Shown in pieces: positions 25,492 to 31,465 of a DNA stretch of 34,073 nt (position 1 is its first letter; every line of letters begins with the position of its first letter). Source of the stretch: Cellulomonas sp. (GTDB lineage Bacteria; Actinomycetota; Actinomycetes; Actinomycetales; Cellulomonadaceae); the NCBI RefSeq assembly GCF_017744555.1, contig NZ_JAGIBD010000035.1:1-34073 (forward strand), given 5' to 3'. The notes beneath the pieces were generated by a model. It was not told the DNA's origin. It was given only the letters and a program-made list of their open reading frames with translations, and made no database searches. The position numbers were made by a program, and so were the translations under genes.

Positions 25492-25564
25492 GGCCTTGGG
25501 GGGCCTGCCCGTGTGGGTGGGCCCCCGTAGCGTGACCGGAGCAGCACCGACGCGAGGAGGAGCC

Positions 25565-26410
25565 ATGACCGACCAGCGCACCTACCCGCCGGGCGTGACG
25601 TCCTGGGTCGACATCGAGCAGCAGGACGTCGAGCGCGCCAAGGCGTTCTACGGCCCGGTGCTCGGGTGGACGTTCCAGGACGCTACCCCGCCCGGCCTGC
25701 CGTCGCGGTACGTCATCGCGCAGGTCGACGGACGGGACGCGGCGGGCATCGGCGGCCCCGCCGAACCGACGGGTCCGGCACCGGGCGACCCGGGCTGGCA
25801 CACGTACGTCGCGGTCGACGACATCGCCGCCGCCCTCGACCGCGCGACCGCCGCCGGGCTGGTCGAGAGGACCGGCCCCACGGTCGCCGGCGAGGGTGGC
25901 ACGTGGGCCGAGCTCGCCGACCCGCAGGGCGCGACGCTGCGACTCTGGCAGGCGAAGCGGCGCCTCGGCGCCCAGGTCGTCAACACGCCCGGCGCCTGGA
26001 ACTTCAGCGACCTGCACACGAGCGACGTCGCCGCCGCGCGCGAGGTGTACGAGCGCGCGTTCGGCTGGCAGACCGTCGACCTGGGCTGGGCGGTGATGAT
26101 CCGCGTGCCCGGCTACGGCGACCACCTCGTCGCGACCGTCGACCCGGGCATCCGCGAGCGCCAGGCGGACGTCCACACACCGGTCGGGTTCGAGGACGCG
26201 ATCGGCTGGGTCGCACCGCTCGGCGCGGGCGAGACGCCGCACTGGCACGTGTCGTTCTCCGTCGCCGACCGGGACCGGACCGCCGACCTGGCCCGCGAGC
26301 ACGGCGGCGAGGTGCTCGGCACCGACGAGTCGATGTGGGCCCGCACGGCGACGATCCGCGACCCGCAGGGCGCCACGTTCACCGCGAGCCAGTTCACGCC
26401 GCCCGAGTGA
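25565..26410 (+). CDS. VOC-superfamily protein with two glyoxalase-like domains
   Basis: This 281-residue cytosolic protein is made of two tandem vicinal-oxygen-chelate modules. Residues 10-128 contain VTSWVDIEQQDVERAKAFY and HTYVAVDDIAAAL; residues 145-278 contain FSDLHTSDVAAAREVYERAF and HWHVSFSVADRDRTADL. This architecture is common in actinobacteria, including the mycobacterial antigen usually annotated as a glyoxalase-like protein. Metal binding is uncertain because the usual His/Glu ligands are not all obvious. Substrate unknown; drug binding, dioxygenase and lyase roles all occur in the family. The ATG at 25565 has a GAGGAGGAG ribosome site directly upstream. Confidence 0.85.
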   Translation: MTDQRTYPPGVTSWVDIEQQDVERAKAFYGPVLGWTFQDATPPGLPSRYVIAQVDGRDAAGIGGPAEPTGPAPGDPGWHTYVAVDDIAAALDRATAAGLVERTGPTVAGEGGTWAELADPQGATLRLWQAKRRLGAQVVNTPGAWNFSDLHTSDVAAAREVYERAFGWQTVDLGWAVMIRVPGYGDHLVATVDPGIRERQADVHTPVGFEDAIGWVAPLGAGETPHWHVSFSVADRDRTADLAREHGGEVLGTDESMWARTATIRDPQGATFTASQFTPPE

Positions 26411-26534
26411 CGCCGGGGTCGGGCGCCCCTCCCGGGCGACCCACCCGGGCGACGCCTCGACTGTGCGTCGACGACCGGCGAACCGCGGCCGCCGACCCGG
26501 CGCGCACCCCGGGAACGTCGGCGATGATGGGGCG

Positions 26535-27098
26535 ATGACCGACGGCACGGCGCTGCAGGGCCGGTTGCTCGTCGCGACGCCGCGCCTGCAGGAGGACACG
26601 TTCTACCGGACGGTCATCCTGCTGCTCGACCACGGCGACCACGGCGCAGTCGGCGTGGTGCTCAACCGCCCGTCGTCGGTCGACGTCGGCGAGGTCCTCC
26701 CGGCGTGGCACGCGCACGTCAGCTCGCCACCGCAGCTGTTCCAGGGCGGGCCGGTCGGCCTCGACGGCGCGATGGGTGTCGCGTCGCTGCTGCCGGGCGC
26801 CGTGCCGACGAACGGGGTCGACCGCATGACCGGCCCGTTCGGCCTCGTCGACCTCGACGCCGACCCGGACCTCGTCGTGCCGCACGTCGACGGTGTCCGC
26901 GTGTTCGCGGGCTACGCCGGCTGGGGCGAGGGCCAGCTCGAGGACGAGCTCGCGGAGCGCGCGTGGTTCGTGGTCGACGCGCTGCCCGACGACGTGCTCA
27001 CGCCGACGCCGTCGCAGCTGTGGCGGCGGGTGCTGCGCCGGCAGGGCGGCGACCTGGCGATCGTCTCGACCTACGCGGACGACGCCAGCCTCAACTGA
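26535..27098 (+). CDS. YqgE/AlgH family protein
   Basis: This 187-residue protein of the YqgE/AlgH family (DUF179) is a widely conserved cytosolic protein with no established reaction. It shows the family marks: LQGRLLVATPRLQEDTFYRT at residues 7-26, then LLDHGDHGAVGVVLNRPS, QLFQGGPVG, and FAGYAGWGEGQLEDEL near the middle. Length is normal. The ATG at 26535 follows a weak GGGGCG element; a nearby ATG at 26525 is in another frame. The gene runs into the strong hairpin at 27146-27187. Confidence 0.92.
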   Translation: MTDGTALQGRLLVATPRLQEDTFYRTVILLLDHGDHGAVGVVLNRPSSVDVGEVLPAWHAHVSSPPQLFQGGPVGLDGAMGVASLLPGAVPTNGVDRMTGPFGLVDLDADPDLVVPHVDGVRVFAGYAGWGEGQLEDELAERAWFVVDALPDDVLTPTPSQLWRRVLRRQGGDLAIVSTYADDASLN

Positions 27099-27145
27099 CC
27101 CGGCGGCACCCGACCGGCCCGGCGCTCGACCGCCGAGGGCCGGGA

Positions 27146-27187
27146 ACGGCAGCAGCACCGGCCGACGGGGGCCGGTGCTGCTGCCGT
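27146..27187. terminator. Strong bidirectional terminator (18-bp stem)
   Basis: The arms 27146-27163 and 27170-27187 are perfect reverse complements of 18 bp around a 6-base loop (GACGGG). It lies in the 106-bp gap between the convergent YqgE-family and DHA2-exporter genes and is placed to stop both transcripts. There is no flanking T-run. Confidence 0.85.
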
Positions 27188-27204
27188 GGTGCGAGGCGGG
27201 AACG

Positions 27205-28746
27205 TCAGTGCGCGAGCGCGGGCACGTCCTCGATCCCGGCGGGCCCCTCGGCCGCCCTCGCGGCGGCCGCCCGCTCGGCGCGCGCCGCCCGGTCGGCCCG
27301 GGCGCGGAACAGCACCCCGGTGAGCACCGCACCGAGCAGGAAGATCCCCGCGGACCACCCGTACGCGACCGCGAAGCTGTGCAGCGCCCCCTCGGCGACC
27401 ACCTGCGGCGACACGGGACCGTGGTCGGCGAGGTACGCCGTCGCGGCCGTGGCAGCGAGCGTGTTGAGCACGGCGGTGCCGATCGCGCCGCCGACCTGCT
27501 GGCTGGTCGACACCATCGCGGACGCGGCGCCGGCCTGCCGGGGAGTGATGCCGAGCGTCGCGATCTGGAACGACGCGGGCATGATCGAGCCCATCGCGAT
27601 GCCCATGAGCACGAGCCCCACGAGCACGCGCCCGTACCCGCTGTCGAGCTCGAGGGTCCGGAACCAGACCATCGCGAGCGCCGCCGTGACCATGCCCGTC
27701 GGCACGAGCAGCTTGGGCCCGAGCCGGGGCACGAGGATGTTCGACTGGATCTGCGCGGTGATCACGAGCGTCACGATCATCGGCAGGAAGGCGGTCCCGG
27801 TCTGCATCGGCGTGTACCCGAGCGTCAGCTGCAGGTAGTAGGTGAGGAACAGGAACACGCCGAACATGCCGGACCCGGCGACGAGGATCGCGAGGAACCC
27901 TGCGCCGCGGTCGCGGTCGAGCACGATGTCGAGCGGCAGCAGCGGGTACTGCGCGCTGCGCTGCCGGATCACGAACGCGACGAGCAGCACGACGCTCGCG
28001 GCGAGCGAGCCCCACACCGCGGGCGCGTCCCACCCCTGCGGCTCGGCCTGCGAGAAGCCGAACACGAGCGCGAACAGCCCGCTCGACGCGAGGAGCACGC
28101 TGGGCACGTCGAGCCGGGTCTCGTGCCGCTCGGCGGTGCGGGACAGGAGCACGGATCCGGCGACGAACGCGACGACGGCGATCAGCACGTTGACGTAGAG
28201 GTTCCAGCGCCAGTTGAAGTTCTCGGTGAGGTACCCGCCGAGCAGCAGGCCGATGGCACCGCCCATCCCGGCGATGGCCCCGAACACGCCGAACGCGCGG
28301 GCGCGCTCCTTCGGGACGGTGAACGTGGTGGTGAGCACGGACAGTGCGGCCGGCGCGAGCACGGCAGCGAAGACGCCCTGCAGGGCACGCGCCCCGACGA
28401 GCAGCTCGAACGTCTGCGCGGCGCCGCCGAGGGCCGACGCGGCGGCGAACCCGACGAGGCCGACGAGGAACATGCGGCGGCGCCCGAACATGTCGGCGAG
28501 CCGTCCGCCGAGCAGCAGCAGGCTGCCGAAGGCGAGGGCGTAGGCGGTGACGACCCACTGGCGGTCGTTGTCGGTGAAGCCGAGGTCCGCCTGGGCGGAC
28601 GGCAGCGCGATGTTCACGATGGTCGCGTCGAGCACGACCATGAGCTGGGCGAGCGCGACGGTCGCGAGGACGAGCCAGCGGCTGCGGCTGGCGAGCGACG
28701 CGCCCGACGGCGCGGGCGGCGCGGAGGTGGTGGAGGTGGAAGACAT
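27205..28746 (-). CDS. DHA2-family MFS multidrug exporter
   Basis: This 513-residue, 14-helix proton-driven exporter is of the EmrB/QacA group. The N-terminal helix carries QLMVVLDATIVNIALPSAQ, the D1 signature of DHA2 pumps. Motif A is GGRLADMFGRRR, and motif C lies near AIAGMGGAIGLLLGGYLT. The C-terminal tail is cytosolic and alanine/arginine-rich. Drugs or dyes are the likely substrates but specificity cannot be predicted. The ATG at 28746 has an AGGAGCG ribosome site. The gene is divergent from a TetR regulator across a palindromic operator, the classic layout of a repressor-controlled pump. Confidence 0.92.
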   Translation of the reverse strand: MSSTSTTSAPPAPSGASLASRSRWLVLATVALAQLMVVLDATIVNIALPSAQADLGFTDNDRQWVVTAYALAFGSLLLLGGRLADMFGRRRMFLVGLVGFAAASALGGAAQTFELLVGARALQGVFAAVLAPAALSVLTTTFTVPKERARAFGVFGAIAGMGGAIGLLLGGYLTENFNWRWNLYVNVLIAVVAFVAGSVLLSRTAERHETRLDVPSVLLASSGLFALVFGFSQAEPQGWDAPAVWGSLAASVVLLVAFVIRQRSAQYPLLPLDIVLDRDRGAGFLAILVAGSGMFGVFLFLTYYLQLTLGYTPMQTGTAFLPMIVTLVITAQIQSNILVPRLGPKLLVPTGMVTAALAMVWFRTLELDSGYGRVLVGLVLMGIAMGSIMPASFQIATLGITPRQAGAASAMVSTSQQVGGAIGTAVLNTLAATAATAYLADHGPVSPQVVAEGALHSFAVAYGWSAGIFLLGAVLTGVLFRARADRAARAERAAAARAAEGPAGIEDVPALAH

Positions 28747-28789
28747 GCGAACGCTCCTGGAGATGTCTCGGATGCGGTGCCGCCAACCT

Positions 28790-28833
28790 ATTACAGAACT
28801 CGCTAGTTCCGGAACCCCCAAGTTCCGGAACTT
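28790..28833. promoter_or_regulatory. Exporter promoter and TetR operator (stacked palindromes)
   Basis: Two perfect palindromes share the core GTTCCGGAAC: 28806-28815 (10 bp) and 28820-28833 (AAGTTCCGGAACTT, 14 bp), centres 16 bp apart. A third dyad, GAACT-N4-AGTTC (28796-28809), overlaps the first. On the minus strand TGTAAT (28795 to 28790) matches the -10 consensus in 5 of 6 bases and would drive the exporter; no good -35 is seen. The palindromes sit just upstream of this -10, so the adjacent TetR protein can plausibly repress both divergent genes here. Confidence 0.65.
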
Positions 28834-28902
28834 TTGCGTTCCGCATCCGTCGAGGCGCGGTACCGTGGCCCCAGACGCACGACGACGAGAGGCGGCACCA
28901 CG

Positions 28903-29520
28903 GTGGACGACAGCGCGACCGCAGTCGCCCGCCGCCCCGGGCGCCGCCGTGACGACTCGAAGGACGACGCGATCCTCGACGCCGCGCGCGAGCTGCTCGC
29001 CGAGCGCGGGTTCGACGGCATGACGATGGACGCGGTCGCCGAGCGCGCCGGCGCCGGCAAGGCGACCGTCTACCGCCGCTGGCCCTCGAAGGTCGAGCTC
29101 ACGGTCGACGCGATCGTGTGCGCGCGTGGTGTTCGGATGACGATCGACGACGTGCCGGACACCGGCACGCTGCGCGGCGACCTGCTCGCCGTGCGGTTCG
29201 GCCGCCGCCGCGGGGACTCGAACGCGCTCATGTCGGGCCTCATGTCGGTCGTCAAGGACGACCCGCGGCTCGGCGCCGTGTTCCACGAGCAGTTCGTCCG
29301 CTCGCGCGTCACGCTCATGCGCGACCTGCTGGAGCGCGCACGGCTGCGCGGCGAGCTCCGCGACGACGTCGACCTCGAGATGGTGTCGCTGGTCGCACCG
29401 GCGATGATCAGCTACCGCAAGCTCGTCGAGGGCGGCTTCGTGGACGAGGAGTTCGTCGTCCGCATGATCGATGCGGTGATCCTGCCGCTCGTCATGGCGT
29501 CGCCGGCGCGCGTTCCCTGA
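28903..29520 (+). CDS. TetR-family transcriptional repressor
   Basis: This is a 205-residue repressor. The N-terminal TetR DNA-binding domain runs from about residue 20 to 65, with ILDAARELLAERGFDGMTMD and the helix-turn-helix VAERAGAGKATVYRRWPSK. The C-terminal half is the ligand-binding and dimer domain, including SYRKLVEGGFVDEEFVVRM. Its position, divergent from the DHA2 exporter, implies control of that pump and of itself, with induction by a pump substrate. The GTG at 28903 is used because it opens the usual short basic leader before the domain; the ribosome site (GAGAGGCGG) is modest. Its last 29 bp overlap the end of the convergent lipoprotein gene. Confidence 0.9.
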   Translation: MDDSATAVARRPGRRRDDSKDDAILDAARELLAERGFDGMTMDAVAERAGAGKATVYRRWPSKVELTVDAIVCARGVRMTIDDVPDTGTLRGDLLAVRFGRRRGDSNALMSGLMSVVKDDPRLGAVFHEQFVRSRVTLMRDLLERARLRGELRDDVDLEMVSLVAPAMISYRKLVEGGFVDEEFVVRMIDAVILPLVMASPARVP

Positions 29521-29830
29521 GCTCGCCCGACACCAGGACGCTCCAGTCCCCGCGCACCGCGACGGCGGTCCGGGCGCACGTCTTCCCGTCGAAGGCGGCG
29601 ACCACGGTGCCGTCCTGCTTGGTCACCACGACGCCCGTGCCCGCGCACCCCGACCGGTCGAGCGTGACGTCCGAGCTGGGCTCGACGTCGAGCACCTCGT
29701 CGGTCCCCTCGATGGTCACGGTCAGGCGCTCGCTCGTGTAGTTCGAGAACTCGGCGCCCGGCCCCCCTCCACCACAGCCCGCCGTCACCATGACGACGAC
29801 CGCACCGACCACCACGAAACGCGCGCGCAC
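29492..29830 (-). CDS. Small predicted lipoprotein, paralogue A
   Basis: This 112-residue exported protein is of unknown function. The signal peptide has a basic start, a valine-rich core and a lipobox-like VTAGC, so it is probably lipid-anchored on the outer face. The mature part of about 75 residues (FSNYTSERLTVTIEGTD through GDWSVLV) looks like a small beta domain with two cysteines, in GCAGTG and DGKTC, that could form a disulphide. About half of these residues are identical, without gaps, to the second lipoprotein at 30037-30399. It starts at GTG 29830 with a moderate GAGGCAGG ribosome site and its 3' end overlaps the TetR gene by 29 bp. No known family recognised. Confidence 0.72.
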   Translation of the reverse strand: MRARFVVVGAVVVMVTAGCGGGGPGAEFSNYTSERLTVTIEGTDEVLDVEPSSDVTLDRSGCAGTGVVVTKQDGTVVAAFDGKTCARTAVAVRGDWSVLVSGELRERAPATP

Positions 29831-29907
29831 CTACGACCTGCCTCACCGCCGGGACCGAGCGCCGGCCCTCCACCGGTCGGACCGGAGCGGTCGACGGGCG
29901 CGGACGA

Positions 29908-29929
29908 CCACCGGGCGGGAGCCCGGTGG
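29908..29929. terminator. Hairpin between the two lipoprotein genes
   Basis: CCACCGGGC (29908-29916) and GCCCGGTGG (29921-29929) form a perfect 9-bp stem with a GGGA loop. On the minus strand it lies after the stop of lipoprotein B and before the start of lipoprotein A, so it probably ends the first transcript and gives the two genes separate expression. Confidence 0.5.
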
Positions 29930-29982
29930 GTCACGTGGAGGTGCCGGCAGGCGGATCCTCGCAACCGGTCGCGGCGCCTGTC

Positions 29983-30018
29983 AGCAGTACCGGTCGGTAC
30001 GTCTGCTGCGAAACGTTT
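29983..30018. other. Dyad cluster downstream of lipoprotein B
   Basis: GTACCG-GT-CGGTAC (29987-30000) is a perfect dyad extended by CAGCA (29983-29987) and TGCTG (30004-30008) with a small bulge. Immediately after it lies AAACGTTT (30011-30018), an 8-bp AT-containing palindrome unusual for this DNA and similar in style to LacI-family operator cores. The cluster begins about 20 bp beyond the stop of lipoprotein B on the minus strand and could be part of its terminator or the control region of lipoprotein A. Confidence 0.35.
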
Positions 30019-30036
30019 TGGCAGGTCAGCCCGGCT

Positions 30037-30399
30037 CTAGGACCCCGGCGCGCTCGTCGTGAGGTCGTCCGTCACGTACACGTTCCAGTCCGCGCGGACC
30101 ATGAGGTGCGTCGTCGGGCAGATCTTCCCGTCGAACGACGCGATCACCGTGCCGTCGTCGCGCGTCACGACGACGCCGCTGCCCACGCACCCGCCCTCGG
30201 ACAGCTGCGCGTCCGACGCGGGCGGCAGCGCCAGCACGTGGTCCGTGCCCGTGATGCTCACGGTGACCTGCTGGTCCGTGTAGTTCTCGAAGCCCGCGTG
30301 CGACCCGCCACCGCCGACCAGGCCGCAGCCGGCGACGGGCAGCACCGCGACGGACAGCACCGCGACGGACAGCACGGCGACGGCGCTCCGTCCGCGCAC
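30037..30399 (-). CDS. Small predicted lipoprotein, paralogue B
   Basis: This 120-residue exported lipoprotein is paralogous to the one at 29492-29830. The signal peptide contains a repeated five-residue unit (AVLSV) and ends in the lipobox PVAGC, followed by a glycine-rich spacer. The mature domain (FENYTDQQVTVSITGTDHVL through ADWNVYV) keeps the same two cysteines, in GCVGSG and DGKIC. The GTG at 30399 is well supported by a GAGGAGGA ribosome site. It is divergent from the YwiC-like gene, whose DosR-like box lies 138 bp from this start. Function unknown; tandem duplication followed by divergence is the simplest origin of the pair. Confidence 0.75.
   Translation of the reverse strand: MRGRSAVAVLSVAVLSVAVLPVAGCGLVGGGGSHAGFENYTDQQVTVSITGTDHVLALPPASDAQLSEGGCVGSGVVVTRDDGTVIASFDGKICPTTHLMVRADWNVYVTDDLTTSAPGS
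30340..30384. repeat. 15-bp tandem repeat in a signal-peptide core
   Basis: The unit CAGCACCGCGACGGA occurs at 30340-30354 and 30355-30369 exactly, and a third time with a change near 30370-30384. It is in frame and encodes the repeated AVLSV of the lipoprotein B signal peptide. Gain or loss of one unit would change the hydrophobic core by five residues without a frameshift. Confidence 0.8.
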
Positions 30400-30536
30400 C
30401 TGGTCCTCCTCTGCTCGGAACCACGCGGATCGTCGCAGCAGCCCCCGCGGGCCCGTGAGCCGCCGAGCGGGCGACATCGGCGCGCAGACGGGTGGATCAC
30501 GCGCCTTCCTGTCCTCCCCACGGGTGACGCACGCCA

Positions 30537-30579
30537 GGGACCTAGGTCCCACCCCGTCCGGGCGAGCGACGGCGATGCT
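30537..30579 (+). promoter_or_regulatory. Predicted leaderless promoter of the YwiC-like gene with DosR-like box 3
   Basis: GGGAC-CTAG-GTCCC at 30537-30550 is a perfect 14-bp palindrome and the third GGGAC-N4-GTCCC dyad of the window. Its centre is 42.5 bp upstream of the GTG at 30586. A -10-like GATGCT (30574-30579) ends 6 bases before that start codon, with no Shine-Dalgarno sequence. This is nearly the same layout as the cysteine-rich regulator promoter (GATACT, 6 bases, ATG). Confidence 0.6.
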
Positions 30580-30585
30580 CGCGCC

Positions 30586-31368
30586 GTGGCGGTCACCCCA
30601 GCGACGACGACGAAGCGGCGCGCCCGCCGAGGCCCCGGCTGGGTCCCGCACCAGCACGGCGCGTGGGCGATGCTCGTCGTGCCGGTGGTCGTCGGGGCGG
30701 TGCTCGCGGGCCCAACGTGGCGGCACGCGCTCCTTCTCGTGACATGGCTGGTCGCCTACCTCGCGTTCCACGCGACCGGGCTGTGGCTCAAGGCCTCCCG
30801 ACGACCGCGCTGGTGGCCGCCCGTCCGCGCGTACGGGCTGGCCACGGCCACCCTCGGGGTCGCGCTCGTGCTCGCCGCGCCGTCGCTGCTGGCCTGGGCC
30901 CCGGCGTTCCTCGCGCTGCTCGCCGTCAGCCTCGTGTGCTCGGCGAGGCGTGCGGACCGGTCGTGGCTCAACGACACCGTCACGGTCGTCGCGGCGGCGC
31001 TCATGACGCCTGTCGCGGCGACGCTCGGCCCGTCGTGGACCGCGCCGGACGCCAGGGCGTGGCTCGCCGGCGGGCTCCTCGCCGCGTACTTCCTGGGCAC
31101 GGTCCCGTACGTCAAGTCGCTCATCCGCGACCGGGGCAGCCGACCGGTGCTGGTGGTGTCGTCGGGCTTCCACCTCGCGCTGGTCGTCGCCGCGGGCGCC
31201 GCGGCCGTGGCGGGCGGCCCGCAGGTGCTGGTCGTCGTCGCGATCGCGCTGCTCGCCCGCGCCGTGCTGGTGCCGCGGCTGCGGCCGTGGCCGAGCGCGA
31301 AGGCGATCGGGGTCGGCGAGATCGTCGCGACCGCCGCGGTGACGGCCGTGACCCTCGCCGTCGTCTGA
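30586..31368 (+). CDS. YwiC-like membrane protein
   Basis: This 260-residue polytopic membrane protein has about 7-8 helices and matches the YwiC-like family: the N-terminal PHQHGAWAMLVVPVVVG (21-37) is its hallmark, and LGTVPYVKSLIRDRGSR lies in the middle. In B. subtilis ywiC sits in the nitrate-respiration locus with narK, fnr and narGHJI, but its biochemical role is unknown. Here it is about 15 kb from narI yet carries the same DosR-like operator as the nirK unit. The GTG at 30586 is chosen because the family N-terminus follows after a short basic leader and the predicted promoter places it as a leaderless start. No ribosome site is seen. Confidence 0.82.
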   Translation: MAVTPATTTKRRARRGPGWVPHQHGAWAMLVVPVVVGAVLAGPTWRHALLLVTWLVAYLAFHATGLWLKASRRPRWWPPVRAYGLATATLGVALVLAAPSLLAWAPAFLALLAVSLVCSARRADRSWLNDTVTVVAAALMTPVAATLGPSWTAPDARAWLAGGLLAAYFLGTVPYVKSLIRDRGSRPVLVVSSGFHLALVVAAGAAAVAGGPQVLVVVAIALLARAVLVPRLRPWPSAKAIGVGEIVATAAVTAVTLAVV

Positions 31369-31370
31369 CA

Positions 31371-31403
31371 CGACCGCTTCCCGGGCGGCACCCGTCGCGG
31401 TCG
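31371..31403. terminator. Terminator-like nested hairpin
   Basis: CGACCGC (31371-31377) and GCGGTCG (31397-31403) form an outer stem, and CGGG/CCCG forms an inner stem within the loop. It starts 2 bases after the YwiC-like stop codon and lies in the gap before the convergent oxidoreductase gene. Confidence 0.5.
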
Positions 31404-31465
31404 ATGACCACGAGCCGCGCGTCGCGGTGCGCGATCGGCACCTCCCGGCGCTCTCGCCGTGATCG

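Noticed and set aside
26411..26534. Repeated CCCGGGCGAC stretches before the YqgE-family gene as a terminator or operator
   Set aside because: The copies are direct rather than inverted and form no clean stem; they look like chance in GC-rich spacer.
31371..31465. A short minus-strand peptide (PIAHRDARLVVIDRDG) as a gene remnant
   Set aside because: It is brief, runs into Arg-rich sequence over the YwiC-like gene, and has neither a stop-bounded tail nor a ribosome site to support it.
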